Assembly (NCBI GenBank): GCA_949300025.1 | Contig: CASGCS010000005.1 | Span: 124,001-188,000, forward strand | Direction of reading: 5' to 3' | Length of the DNA stretch: 64,000 nucleotides | Source of the DNA: an uncultured bacterium | GTDB lineage: Bacteria > Bacteroidota > Bacteroidia > Bacteroidales > UBA932 | Part shown: piece by piece, positions 43,124 to 52,935 of the stretch | Layout of the letters: each line of letters begins with the position of its first letter | Numbering within the stretch: position 1 is the first letter of the stretch | Notes under the pieces: model-generated | Seen by the model: the letters and a program-made list of their open reading frames with translations, nothing else | What the model was told of the DNA's origin: nothing | The model's database searches: none | Made by a program: the position numbers and the translations under genes

Positions 43124-44578
43124 ATGATAACATTTTGTCTGTCAATCGCAATCCTCATTGCAGGTTACTTCCTGTATGGAAAATTCATAAACAGATTTTT
43201 CGGTGCTGACCCAAGCAGAAAGACTCCGGTAGTGGAGCATCCCGACGGAGTGGACTACAAGCCGCTCTCGCCGTGGAGAATGTTTATCATCCAGTTTTTG
43301 AACATTGCGGGACTGGGGCCTATTTTCGGAGCAATCATGGGTGCCATGTTCGGCCCTGTGGCATATATATGGATAGTTCTGGGCTGCATATTCATGGGAG
43401 CGGCTCACGACTATACCGCAGGCATGCTTTCACTCAGGAACGACGGCAAGAGCCTGCCTGAAATAATCGGCAAATATCTGGGGCCCGTTATCAAGAAGAT
43501 CATGATCTTCTTTACCGCCCTGCTTCTTGTAGTGGTCGGAGCCTCTTTTGTAAACGGCCCCGCAGGATTGCTTGCCAGCCTTACAAATTCCAATATAACA
43601 ATCTGGATTTATGTGGTCTTTGCATATTATATAATCGCCACCCTGCTGCCCATAGACAAAATCATAGGAAACATCTACCCCTACCTTGGCGCCATTCTTC
43701 TTTTCATGGCTGTTGCAATAGGCGGCGTCCTTATTGTAAAGGGGATAAGCGGAGAAATTTACGTTGCCGAACTTACACTGGATTCCATAAAGAACTACAG
43801 AAGCGATGCCAACGAATATATGATAATTCCAATGCTCTTCATCATAATTTCATGTGGTGCGATTTCAGGATTCCACGCCACCCAGTCTCCACTTATGGCC
43901 CGCTGCATGACAAATGAAAAATATGCCCGCCCCATATTCTACGGAGCGATGATAGCGGAAGGCATTATGGCATGTATCTGGGCGACGGCGGCCATGGCGT
44001 TTTTCAACGGGCCGGAGGGATTGAATGTTGCAGCCGACGGCGGAGCCACTCCGGCCATCATAGTAGACAAGATATGCAAATCCTGGTTGGGACAGGTGGG
44101 AGCGGTAATTGCCATACTGGGCGTTATAGTCTGCCCCATAACAAGCGGAGACACGGCATTCAGAAGCCTCAGGCTTGTAATTGCAGACGCCCTCAAGTTC
44201 AACCAGAATCCGATAAGGAACAGGCTTGTTGTAACAGTGCCCATTTTCATTGTCGCGATAATACTCTGCTATCTGGATTTCCAGACTCTCTGGGGGTTTG
44301 TAGGAATAGGCAACCAGCTTCTTGCAACCATTACCCTGTGGGCATGTGCGGCTTATTTTGCTGCCGCACATAAATTCCACTGGATAATGTCGCTGCCTGC
44401 TACATTCCTCACCTACATCTGCTCATGCTTCTTCCTCATTGCTCCGCTGGAGCAGGGAGGGTTGAACCTCGAGCCCAACATAGGATATGTTTCAGGGGCT
44501 GTCGTTGCAGCCATAGTCCTGACATTTTTCCTCATCTACGCAGGCAGGCTCAGAAAAGAGAAAATCCTGACAGCGTAG
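43124..44578 (+). CDS. CstA-family carbon starvation/peptide or pyruvate transporter
   Basis: A 484-residue inner-membrane protein with about 14 helices. CstA motifs include NIAGLGPIFGAIMGAMFGPV, FMGAAHDYTAGMLSLRNDG and FHATQSPLMARCM. It is much shorter than E. coli CstA (about 700 residues) but of the length usual in Bacteroidetes. Known members import pyruvate or peptides under carbon limitation; the substrate here is uncertain. I use the ATG at 43124. A palindrome upstream may be a control site. Confidence 0.9.
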   Translation: MITFCLSIAILIAGYFLYGKFINRFFGADPSRKTPVVEHPDGVDYKPLSPWRMFIIQFLNIAGLGPIFGAIMGAMFGPVAYIWIVLGCIFMGAAHDYTAGMLSLRNDGKSLPEIIGKYLGPVIKKIMIFFTALLLVVVGASFVNGPAGLLASLTNSNITIWIYVVFAYYIIATLLPIDKIIGNIYPYLGAILLFMAVAIGGVLIVKGISGEIYVAELTLDSIKNYRSDANEYMIIPMLFIIISCGAISGFHATQSPLMARCMTNEKYARPIFYGAMIAEGIMACIWATAAMAFFNGPEGLNVAADGGATPAIIVDKICKSWLGQVGAVIAILGVIVCPITSGDTAFRSLRLVIADALKFNQNPIRNRLVVTVPIFIVAIILCYLDFQTLWGFVGIGNQLLATITLWACAAYFAAAHKFHWIMSLPATFLTYICSCFFLIAPLEQGGLNLEPNIGYVSGAVVAAIVLTFFLIYAGRLRKEKILTA

Positions 44579-44588
44579 CCCCGCTCAA

Positions 44589-45674
44589 CTACAACAGCGT
44601 ATAGTCCTGGGTCTTCTTTACTCCGATATAACCGTAGTACGAGTCCACCACATCGCCCACTATTACAATCGGAGCTCCAATAAGGTCTCTGTGGACTACA
44701 AGATTAAGCGCATCCCTTATTTTGCCGCTTGGCAGTTCAACTACAAAGCAGTTGTTCCTGTTGCGCTCGGAGGTGCTCGGAGCTATTACAAAATGCGTGG
44801 CGGATGTAAACGGAGGCGCTATTCTCATTGTCTTTTCGGTGGCGTCTCCGCCTATCACAAATCCGAATATGGAAAGGTCCTTCTCCCCCACCCGCTGCTT
44901 GGCCTCCTCTATTGAGAGCACGCCTTCGGGTATTTTCAGGGCCGTGTTGTATATTTCGTTCTTCCACACCCGGGCAGTATCTATATCAATGTTCAGGTTT
45001 GAGACGTTGTACATACTGTTTTCGGAATAGGTAAGCGTAAGCCTGAGCATCTCGCCGGCAACAAGGGTTCTTGTCATCAGCACCGTATCTGCATTGTTCT
45101 CCTTGTAAATCATCTTAACCTCTCCGGGCAGGAAAAAGCAGTAGTCTTTGGTTGTTTTCGGGTATGAAACCTCGCCGTACCCGTCTTTCAGCCGCACAGC
45201 ATATATATAGCGCTTGTTGAAGGATTCTGAAAATTCCAGACAGAGCCCCGCATTCAGCTGCCGGCAGAGAAGAGTCACGTTCACGGTCTTGTTTTTCTCC
45301 ACAATTACTGTCTGCTCGTCGCCGAAGAGCGGAGCGTTGAATCTGGGCTCCGCGAACTCCATGGAATGAAGTTTCACGTCATAGCTGCCGGGAGAGACAA
45401 TTATCTCTTCAGGGCGCTCCGAATATTTTCCGGAATAGATTTTCTGCCCCTCCGAATCATGGATGGAGAGCAGAAACGAATTTGTATCGAGCGCATAGAG
45501 GGTATTGTCCACCCTCACGTCTGTCCACTCCTGCAGCGACCCGCTTCTTGTCAATGATTCCGCCGGACGCAAACTCAACACTATCTTCCCCTCTCCGCCA
45601 TCTTCCTCCGGCAACATGTTGCATGAAGAGAGGGGCATTGCCAGCACGGCAATAAAAATAAAAAACCTCTCCAT
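44589..45674 (-). CDS. Surface lipoprotein with DUF4493-like and DUF6359-like domains
   Basis: A 361-residue lipoprotein: signal peptide with lipobox LSSC (Cys18), an N-terminal region of about 200 residues resembling DUF4493 (SLRPAESLTRSG, YSGKYSERPEEIIVSPGSYDV), typical of fimbrial or surface anchors in Bacteroidetes, and a C-terminal OB-fold-like domain (about 255-361, SIEEAKQRVGEKDLSIFGFVIGG...YYGYIGVKKTQDYTLL) like DUF6359. No enzymatic motif is visible. It stands alone between convergent cstA and the uvrD-type gene. Domain names are from memory and not confirmed by search. Confidence 0.72.
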   Translation of the reverse strand: MERFFIFIAVLAMPLSSCNMLPEEDGGEGKIVLSLRPAESLTRSGSLQEWTDVRVDNTLYALDTNSFLLSIHDSEGQKIYSGKYSERPEEIIVSPGSYDVKLHSMEFAEPRFNAPLFGDEQTVIVEKNKTVNVTLLCRQLNAGLCLEFSESFNKRYIYAVRLKDGYGEVSYPKTTKDYCFFLPGEVKMIYKENNADTVLMTRTLVAGEMLRLTLTYSENSMYNVSNLNIDIDTARVWKNEIYNTALKIPEGVLSIEEAKQRVGEKDLSIFGFVIGGDATEKTMRIAPPFTSATHFVIAPSTSERNRNNCFVVELPSGKIRDALNLVVHRDLIGAPIVIVGDVVDSYYGYIGVKKTQDYTLL

Positions 45675-45796
45675 AACAAACTTTCTTTTTATTGTTCTGC
45701 TGCAAATATCGCATTCAAAAGAGAAAGAAAAAGTTTTCAGACAATTATAAACGATTATATACGGCTATATACGGAAATCATCCTCTATAAAATTCA

Positions 45797-45829
45797 CGAG
45801 ACCACACCCGACAGACGGGTACGGTCTCG
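45797..45829 (-). terminator. Hairpin downstream of the UvrD-type helicase gene
   Basis: Arms CGAGACC/GGTCTCG (7 bp) with an inner CCCG/CGGG stem. On the minus strand it is followed by TGAATTTTAT, a weak T run. On the plus strand it is followed after about 30 bases by a five-codon ORF. Confidence 0.5.
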
Positions 45830-45893
45830 CTACTTAACCTAAACTTAAACTATGAAAAACTTCGATTAAAACATTGCAATATCCATGCCACAG

Positions 45894-48200
45894 TCACTCC
45901 AGAATTCTAATTTTAGCAAATTTCAACAGCAATGTTTTCCGGCCGCAATCCTGGAAATCCACCACCGCCTTCCTGCTCAGCGGATCTCCATCTACCGAAA
46001 CCACCTTGCCTATACCGAAAACACTGTGTTCAACCATCTGTCCGGCTGCAATCTTGTCTGCAGGGCTGGCCTTGAAACCGGCCATGTTTCCTGATGATGC
46101 CGCAACCCGCGAGACGGGAGATGGCCTTCTGGAAAAAAGGACCGAAGTCTCCTTGCCGCGGAGCGCCGGACCAGGCTGCGACTGAAAATCTGTCAGCGGA
46201 TTCAGGATATATCTGCTGTCTATCTCCTTTATGAAACGGCTCGGAGAGTTGTTTACATGGCTGCCCCATTTCATTCGCGAATGGGCGAACGAAAGTTTTA
46301 CGCCTTTCTGCGCACGGGTAAGGGCAACATAAAAAAGTCTGCGCTCCTCTTCCAGTTCCTCTTCAGAGATAAACCCCGACGAGGATGGAAAGAGATTCTC
46401 CTCCATGCCCACTATATATACATATTCGAACTCGAGCCCCTTTGAAGAGTGTACTGTCATCAGAGAGACCTTGTTCCTGTCTTCCTCATCATCGTTGGTA
46501 TCCAGATCGCTTATGAGCGAAACGTTTTCCAGATACATGTCGAGAGTAATCAGCGGCACCTGGTCCCCTTCGGCTGCCATGCTCTCATACTCCTTCTGCC
46601 CGTCCTCTACAAACTCCTTTATGGAATTGAAAAGCTCCGCGACATTCTCCAGACGGCTCTGCCCTTCGAGAGAGGTATCTGAACGCATATTGGCAATTAT
46701 GGCAAACCTCTGGTCAATGCTGCATGCCGCCTCGTATGCGGTAACGTGCGGCAGTTCCCGCCTTATCTGTTCCATGTCCGAGACAAACCTTTTGAGTTTT
46801 TCAACGGTTGCCGCCTTTATGCCGGCCTCCTCCAGATTGACCTCCCTTATGGTCCGGGCATAACAGAGCCCGGATTCCCTCGCAGCCTCCGCAAGGCGTG
46901 AAAGTGTCGTGGCCCCTATACCCCGTGCCGGGAAATTCACAATCCGCTTGAATGATTCGTCGTCTTTTTCATTCTGGGCATACTTCAGGTATGCCATCAT
47001 GTCCTTCACTTCAGCCCGCTCATAAAAAGAGTGGCCTGCGTAAATCTTATAGGGAATGTTCCTCTTCCTGAGCGCCTCCTCCATGGTACGGCTCTGAGCG
47101 TTTGTCCTGTAGAGAATGGCAAAACTGCTGTAGGGCACATGCTCCCTGTACAGGCAGTTCTGTATGGAAGCGGCCACAAGAAGCCCCTCCTCCTGTTCGG
47201 TAAAGGCGTTGATAAGTTCTATCTTCTCTCCAATCTCCTCTTCCGAAAAACACTCTTTGTTGAGACGCATGCTGTTTTTTGAAATCAGAGAGTTAGCCGC
47301 ATTCACTATTGTCTGGGTACTGCGATAGTTCCGCTCCAGCCTGTATTCGGCAGCCTCAGGATAATCTTTTCTGAAATTAAGGATATTCTCTATACGCGCG
47401 CCTCTGAAGGCATATATGCTCTGGGAATCGTCGCCCACTACAGTAATGTTTCCATGCCTGCGCGCAAGTTTCTTTATTATGAGATACTGGGCATAGTTGG
47501 TATCCTGATACTCGTCTACAAGTATGAATCTGAACCTTTCGGCTATCCGTTCAAGCGCCTGCGGAAAATCCTTGAATAGAATATTCGTATAGAGCAGTAT
47601 GTCGTCGAAGTCCATTGCGGCCGCCTCTCTGCATTTCTTGGCATACCTGCGGTATATCTCGCAAATCTTCGGTTTTCTTGCAGCTGCGTCGTTCTGCAGT
47701 ATCGTACCGCTCGAAGCGTAGGCATCAGCCGTTACAAGATTGTTCTTTGCCAGCGATATGCGGGAATGCACCTCGTTGGGCTTGTATATCTTGTCGTCGA
47801 GCTGCAGTTCCTTTATGCAGTTCTTTATAAGGTTTCGGCTGTCGGAAGTGTCATATATTGTAAAGGAAGAGGGAAATCCGAGCAGTTCGGCCTCCTCTCT
47901 GAGAAATCTTATGAAAATGGAATGGAAAGTGCCCATCCACAGTCTGCGGGAGGCGCGATAGCCCACTATTGCGGAAATCCTCTCCTTCATCTCCCGCGAA
48001 GCCTTGTTTGTAAATGTAAGCGCAAGCACAGACTCCGGCGCATACCCCTCCTGCAGTATTTTTGCAATTTTGCAGGTAAGCACACGTGTCTTTCCGGAGC
48101 CCGCCCCTGCAATGATGAGGGAAGGGCCGGAAATATTCTCCACAGCAGCCTTTTGCTCTGCGTTAAGTCCGTCAAAAATAGTCGAATCAGCGTTATTCAT
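45894..48200 (-). CDS. UvrD/PcrA-type superfamily 1 DNA helicase
   Basis: A 768-residue 3'-5' helicase for repair and replication restart. Motif I is AGAGSGKTRVL, then motif Ia (LALTFTNKAS REMKERI in two halves), motif II VDEYQDTN, motif III DDSQSIYAFRGA, motif IV region LERNYRST, motif V VSLMTVHSSKGLEF and motif VI VALTRAQKG. The C-terminal Tudor-like tail (VEHSVFGIGKVVSVDG) is as in PcrA. I start at the ATG at 48200 (MNNADSTIFDGLN). Divergent from nqrA. Confidence 0.94.
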   Translation of the reverse strand: MNNADSTIFDGLNAEQKAAVENISGPSLIIAGAGSGKTRVLTCKIAKILQEGYAPESVLALTFTNKASREMKERISAIVGYRASRRLWMGTFHSIFIRFLREEAELLGFPSSFTIYDTSDSRNLIKNCIKELQLDDKIYKPNEVHSRISLAKNNLVTADAYASSGTILQNDAAARKPKICEIYRRYAKKCREAAAMDFDDILLYTNILFKDFPQALERIAERFRFILVDEYQDTNYAQYLIIKKLARRHGNITVVGDDSQSIYAFRGARIENILNFRKDYPEAAEYRLERNYRSTQTIVNAANSLISKNSMRLNKECFSEEEIGEKIELINAFTEQEEGLLVAASIQNCLYREHVPYSSFAILYRTNAQSRTMEEALRKRNIPYKIYAGHSFYERAEVKDMMAYLKYAQNEKDDESFKRIVNFPARGIGATTLSRLAEAARESGLCYARTIREVNLEEAGIKAATVEKLKRFVSDMEQIRRELPHVTAYEAACSIDQRFAIIANMRSDTSLEGQSRLENVAELFNSIKEFVEDGQKEYESMAAEGDQVPLITLDMYLENVSLISDLDTNDDEEDRNKVSLMTVHSSKGLEFEYVYIVGMEENLFPSSSGFISEEELEEERRLFYVALTRAQKGVKLSFAHSRMKWGSHVNNSPSRFIKEIDSRYILNPLTDFQSQPGPALRGKETSVLFSRRPSPVSRVAASSGNMAGFKASPADKIAAGQMVEHSVFGIGKVVSVDGDPLSRKAVVDFQDCGRKTLLLKFAKIRILE

Positions 48201-48220
48201 CTCAACTTGTAAACAGGGTG

Positions 48221-48228
48221 CAAAAATA
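48221..48228 (-). promoter_or_regulatory. -7 box for the helicase gene
   Basis: TATTTTTG on the minus strand, 20 bases before the ATG at 48200. Confidence 0.45.
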
Positions 48229-48275
48229 TGAATCAAAAGTCAAAAATTTTAACATTTTTATTGGAATTTATTATG

Positions 48276-48283
48276 TACATTTG
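48276..48283 (+). promoter_or_regulatory. -7 box for the nqr operon
   Basis: TACATTTG, 22 bases before the nqrA ATG at 48306. Confidence 0.5.
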
Positions 48284-48305
48284 CGCAAATTTTTTACTAA
48301 AAATA

Positions 48306-49685
48306 ATGTTACAAAATATTCGCTTAAAGAGAGGTCTGGACATTCCCATAGCGGGGAATGCCGAACCTACGATAAAGAAAAGCATAATTCCGGACATTAT
48401 TGCAGTAAAGCCTACCGACTTCAGATGTCTCACCCCCAAACTGACCGTGAAAGAGGGTGATGCCGTCAAGGCCGGCAGTATTGTCTTTATAGACAAAAAG
48501 CGTCCGGAAATAGGATTCGCATCTCCATGCAGCGGCACTGTTCAGGCAATTGTACGCGGTGAAAAGCGCAAGCTGCTGGCTGTTCTCATCAAGTCCGACC
48601 CTGAGACCCAATATATCGATTTCGGGAAGAAGGACATCTCCAAGCTCTCGGCCGACCAGATCAGGAAAAGCCTGCTGGAAAGCGGCCTTTGGGCAGCAAT
48701 AATCCAGAGGCCCTACGGCATTGTCGCCAATCCGGCAGACACGCCCAAAGCCATCTTCATTTCAGGCTTCAGCACCGCCCCTCTGGCTCCGGATTACAAT
48801 TTTACGCTTAAAGATGAAACCCAGAACCTTCAGGCGGGCATAGACGCCCTCAGAAAGCTTACAAAGGGAAATGTTGTAGTGAGTCTCAAGGAGAGCGACT
48901 ACGCCACATCACCCATGTACAAGCTCAAGGACGTTGCATACTACACGTTCGACGGCCCGCATCCTGCAGGTAACGTGGGCGTTCAGATAAATCACATATC
49001 TCCCGTATCGAAGGGGGAGATTGTCTGGACAATAGATCCTGTGATGCTCGCCGCTGTAGGCAAGCTCTTCAACAACGGTGTATACGACACAAGCAAGCTG
49101 ATTGCAATAACCGGCATGCGCGCAAAGGAGAGATGCTATGTAAAGACATTGCCCGGCATTTCAATGGAGCAGCTTGCCGAGTTCGCAAGCAGGGATGAGG
49201 TAGAACTTTACGGTACTCCTTCGCAAATCCGCTACATAAGCGGCGACATACTCACAGGCGAGAATGTCGGTGAAAAGGGTTATCTCGGATTCTACCACAA
49301 CCAGATCACCCTTATTTCGGAGGGTAACTACAGGGAGTGCTTCGGCTGGGCAAAACCCATAAGGCCCAAGAAGTTCAGCCTTTCAAAGTCTTACTTCTCA
49401 TGGCTTACTCCCCGAAAAAAATACGACATGGACACCAACCTCAACGGAGGCCAGAGAGCATTTGTGGTAACAGGGCTCTACGAAAAAGTGGTTCCAATGG
49501 ACATATATCCGGTTTACCTGCTCAAGGCCATTCTTGCAGAAGATATAGACAAGATGGAGAAACTCGGAATATATGAGGTTATAGAGGAGGACTTTGCACT
49601 TTGCGAATATGTCTGCCCGTCGAAGATAGACGTACAGAACATCATCGGCAAGGGTATAGACCTCATGATTAAAGAAATGGCTTAA
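48306..49685 (+). CDS. nqrA: Na+-translocating NADH:quinone reductase subunit A
   Basis: A 459-residue peripheral subunit of the sodium-pumping NQR complex, which couples NADH oxidation and quinone reduction to Na+ export. The start LKRGLDIPIAG and the segments SPCSGTVQAIVRGEKR and RPYGIVANPADTPKAIFIS are typical. I use the ATG at 48306 rather than the in-frame ATG at 48228. First gene of nqrABCDEF, with 9 bases to nqrB. Confidence 0.95.
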   Translation: MLQNIRLKRGLDIPIAGNAEPTIKKSIIPDIIAVKPTDFRCLTPKLTVKEGDAVKAGSIVFIDKKRPEIGFASPCSGTVQAIVRGEKRKLLAVLIKSDPETQYIDFGKKDISKLSADQIRKSLLESGLWAAIIQRPYGIVANPADTPKAIFISGFSTAPLAPDYNFTLKDETQNLQAGIDALRKLTKGNVVVSLKESDYATSPMYKLKDVAYYTFDGPHPAGNVGVQINHISPVSKGEIVWTIDPVMLAAVGKLFNNGVYDTSKLIAITGMRAKERCYVKTLPGISMEQLAEFASRDEVELYGTPSQIRYISGDILTGENVGEKGYLGFYHNQITLISEGNYRECFGWAKPIRPKKFSLSKSYFSWLTPRKKYDMDTNLNGGQRAFVVTGLYEKVVPMDIYPVYLLKAILAEDIDKMEKLGIYEVIEEDFALCEYVCPSKIDVQNIIGKGIDLMIKEMA

Positions 49686-49694
49686 TTTAAAAGT

Positions 49695-50858
49695 ATGAAA
49701 GGATTATTAAATATAGTAAACAGGCTCAAACCGGCTTTCTCAAAGGGAGGTAAGTTCGGTTGGTTGCACTCTACCTTCGATGCGTTTGAGACATTTCTTT
49801 TTGTTCCGGGCACAGTAACGGCAAAAGGTGCTCACGTAAGAGACTGCGTAGACTTGAAAAGGGTGATGAGCGTCATGGTACTGGCCCTGATGCCCGCCCT
49901 CGCTTTCGGTATATGGAATGTAGGAGACCAGCACTCCATAGCATTCGGTCTGAACATGACTTTCTGGCACAAGGTCTGGTTCGGATTCCTCAAGGTGCTT
50001 CCGCTTATTATAGTATCATACGTGGTAGGTCTGGGCATAGAGTTCATCTCCGCACAGATACGCGGACACGAAGTAAACGAAGGCTATCTGGTTACGGGAA
50101 TGATTATTCCGCTTATAATGCCGGTAGACGTTCCTCTTTGGATTCTGGCCATTGCAGTGGCGTTTGCGGTTATCATAGGAAAAGAGATTTTCGGAGGTAC
50201 TGGAATGAATATCTGGAACCCCGCGCTTCTTGCCAGGGCGTTTGTATTCTTCGCCTACCCTTCAAAAATTTCAGGTGACACAATCTGGATTGAAGGGCTC
50301 AGCGCTGCAGACAAGAGCCAGCTCGTAGACGGTTTTTCAGGCGCGACTCCGCTGGCACAACTTGCAAACGGCGCGGGCGCAAATGAACTTATGACAACTA
50401 CCAGCGAACCTCTGAGCTTCATGCAGATGTTCATAGGCAACATTCCGGGTGCAATTGGCGAGACATCCACGATAGCAATACTCATAGGCGCCGTTATCCT
50501 TATCTGGACAGGCGTTGCAAGCTGGAAGATCATGCTTTCATGCGTTGCAGGTGCAGTTGCAATAGGACTTATCGTCCCCGACAACATTCCGGTATGGTAT
50601 CATCTGGTAATGGGCGGTTTTGCATTCGGCGCCATATTCATGGCAACAGACCCTGTAACTTCTGCACAGACAGAATGCGGAAAATGGATCTACGGATTCC
50701 TCATAGGAGCCATGACAATTGTAATCAGAGTGTTCAACCCGGGATATCCCGAGGGTATGATGCTCGCGATTCTGCTCATGAACACATTTGCACCGCTTAT
50801 CGACTACTTCGTCATCAACTCAAACATTAAGAAAAGAGCCAAAAGGGTGGCAGCGTAA
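49695..50858 (+). CDS. nqrB: Na+-NQR subunit B
   Basis: A 387-residue membrane subunit with about ten helices. The covalent FMN attachment motif is SGATPLAQ, with the Thr as the flavin-linked residue. The segment GGTGMNIWNPALLARAFVFF is conserved. Riboflavin and ubiquinone-type quinone binding is known for this subunit. Confidence 0.95.
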   Translation: MKGLLNIVNRLKPAFSKGGKFGWLHSTFDAFETFLFVPGTVTAKGAHVRDCVDLKRVMSVMVLALMPALAFGIWNVGDQHSIAFGLNMTFWHKVWFGFLKVLPLIIVSYVVGLGIEFISAQIRGHEVNEGYLVTGMIIPLIMPVDVPLWILAIAVAFAVIIGKEIFGGTGMNIWNPALLARAFVFFAYPSKISGDTIWIEGLSAADKSQLVDGFSGATPLAQLANGAGANELMTTTSEPLSFMQMFIGNIPGAIGETSTIAILIGAVILIWTGVASWKIMLSCVAGAVAIGLIVPDNIPVWYHLVMGGFAFGAIFMATDPVTSAQTECGKWIYGFLIGAMTIVIRVFNPGYPEGMMLAILLMNTFAPLIDYFVINSNIKKRAKRVAA

Positions 50859-50869
50859 GGAGGAAAGTC

Positions 50870-51652
50870 ATGAATACAAACAATAATTTATATACGATAG
50901 TTTATGCAACGCTGATGGTCGTTGCAACTGCGGCTATCCTTGCGTTCGTTTCCATGGCGCTCAAAGAGAGACAGCAGAAGAATATAGACATGGAGACACA
51001 GCTCAGTATTCTCTCTGCAGTAAGCCTTGCCGCAGATGCCAACAGTGCAGACGACAAGATAGCGTATGTCCAGAACGAGTACGACAAGTACATCAAGAAC
51101 AGTTACCTTGTAAACTACAAGGGAGAGACCATTCCGGGAGATGCCTTTGCGGTATCGCTCAAGAGCCAGTACGACCTTATGAAGCAGATTTCCTCCGCAC
51201 CCGAACAGGAGAAGGAGGCCTTGAAGGCAAGACTCCAGCTTCCGGTGTTCGAATGCACTCTGGACAGCGGAGAAAAGGTTTACATAGTGGCTTGCTATGG
51301 AGCTGGTCTTTGGGGCCCCATCTGGGGATATATAGGTCTGAAATCAGACTTCAACACCATTTACGGAGCCATGTTCGCACACAAGGGCGAGACTCCGGGC
51401 CTTGGAGCCGAGATTGCAACCCCGGCCTTCTGCGCCCAGTTCAAAGGCAAGAGCCTTTTCGACGGTGACACTTTCGAATCTGTAGAGGTTAAAAAAGGCG
51501 CCGAAGACGGCAATCCCCACCAGGTGGATGCAGTATCCGGCGGTACCATTACTTCAAAGGCGCTCAGTTCCTCTATCAGGCAGTGGTTCGAAAACTATGT
51601 TCCATATCTTCAGCTTTCGGCTGCAAAAGCAGAGGCTTCAGTTGAACAATAA
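50870..51652 (+). CDS. nqrC: Na+-NQR subunit C
   Basis: A 260-residue protein with one N-terminal helix and a periplasmic FMN domain. The flavin-linked Thr is in VSGGTITSKAL near residue 225. A clear GGAGG ribosome-binding site lies 7 bases before the ATG, which is unusual in this phylum and supports the start. Confidence 0.95.
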   Translation: MNTNNNLYTIVYATLMVVATAAILAFVSMALKERQQKNIDMETQLSILSAVSLAADANSADDKIAYVQNEYDKYIKNSYLVNYKGETIPGDAFAVSLKSQYDLMKQISSAPEQEKEALKARLQLPVFECTLDSGEKVYIVACYGAGLWGPIWGYIGLKSDFNTIYGAMFAHKGETPGLGAEIATPAFCAQFKGKSLFDGDTFESVEVKKGAEDGNPHQVDAVSGGTITSKALSSSIRQWFENYVPYLQLSAAKAEASVEQ

Positions 51653-51663
51653 AGGTTACGGCA

Positions 51664-52284
51664 ATGGATAAGAAAATTTTTACTACACCTATTTTTACTG
51701 CCAATCCTGTAACGGTATTGGTACTGGGTATCTGTTCGGCCTTAGCCGTAACAGCGAAAATGCAGCCGGCCTGCATTATGGCACTTTCTGTTACAATAGT
51801 AACCGGTTGCTCAAGTTTCCTTGTTTCTTTAATAAGAAATACGATTCCAAACAGAATCAGGATCATCATACAACTTGTGGTTGTAGCGTTGTTCGTAATT
51901 CTGGTAGACCAGATATTGAAAGCCTATGTCTATGAGATAAGCAAACAGCTCTCCGTTTATGTAGGCCTTATTATTACAAACTGTATTCTTATGGGTAGAA
52001 TCGAGGCTTTTGCCCTTGGCAACAAGCCCATTCCTTCATTCATAGACGGTATTGCCAACGGTATGGGATACGGCATCATCCTTATAGCCATTGCATTCGT
52101 TCGCGAGTTGCTCGGCTTCGGGACTCTGTTCGGACACCAGATCATACCGCTCAGCTGGTATGCAAGCAACGGAGGGTTCTATGAGAACAACGGATTGTTC
52201 AGCATGGCGCCCATGGCTCTCATACTTGTGGGAATAGTTGTCTGGATACAGAGAAGCATTCAGAAGAATTTACAGGAAAAATAA
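51664..52284 (+). CDS. nqrD: Na+-NQR subunit D
   Basis: A 206-residue integral membrane subunit with six helices. The conserved Cys in VTGCSSF and in TNCILMGR are ligands of the iron centre between NqrD and NqrE. Paralogous to NqrE and to the Rnf subunits. Confidence 0.95.
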   Translation: MDKKIFTTPIFTANPVTVLVLGICSALAVTAKMQPACIMALSVTIVTGCSSFLVSLIRNTIPNRIRIIIQLVVVALFVILVDQILKAYVYEISKQLSVYVGLIITNCILMGRIEAFALGNKPIPSFIDGIANGMGYGIILIAIAFVRELLGFGTLFGHQIIPLSWYASNGGFYENNGLFSMAPMALILVGIVVWIQRSIQKNLQEK

Positions 52285-52299
52285 TAACACATATCCGTT

Positions 52300-52917
52300 A
52301 TGCAAGATTTAATAAGTCTATTTGTCAAGTCCATCTTTGTGGACAACATGGTATTCGCCTTCTTTTTGGGAATGTGTTCATTCCTGGCGGTATCCAAAAA
52401 CGTGAAGACATCGGCGGGTCTTGGATTTGCGGTAATATTCGTACTGGGTATTACACTTCCTGTAAACTACCTGCTGAATAAATATGTATTGACACCGGGC
52501 GCCCTCACATGGCTTGGAGAGGGTTTTGCAGACATAGACCTCAGCTTTCTGAGCATGATTGTCTTCATTGCCGTCATCGCATCCATGGTGCAGATTGTAG
52601 AGATGTTCGTGGAGAAGTTCTCTCCCTCTCTCTATTCGTCGCTCGGTATATTCCTGCCCCTTATCGCTGTGAACTGCGCCGTGTTTGCAGGTTCACTCTT
52701 TATGCAGGAGAGGGGTTACGAGACTCTCGGAGAAGCTACCGTATACGGTATCGGTTCCGGTGTGGGTTGGTTCCTAGCTATAGTCACAATGGCGGCTATA
52801 AGGGAGAAACTGGCATACTCAAATGTGCCTAAACCTTTGAAGGGATTGGGTATCACCTTTATAATTACAGGCCTCATGGGTATGGCATTCATGAGCTTCA
52901 TGGGTATTCAACTATAA
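52300..52917 (+). CDS. nqrE: Na+-NQR subunit E
   Basis: A 205-residue integral membrane subunit with six helices, mirror topology to NqrD. Cys residues in [11 protein letters not shown] and AVNCAVFAG are the iron ligands. Followed directly by nqrF. Confidence 0.95.
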   Translation: MQDLISLFVKSIFVDNMVFAFFLGMCSFLAVSKNVKTSAGLGFAVIFVLGITLPVNYLLNKYVLTPGALTWLGEGFADIDLSFLSMIVFIAVIASMVQIVEMFVEKFSPSLYSSLGIFLPLIAVNCAVFAGSLFMQERGYETLGEATVYGIGSGVGWFLAIVTMAAIREKLAYSNVPKPLKGLGITFIITGLMGMAFMSFMGIQL

Positions 52918-52935
52918 ATGGAGGAACAACTTACT

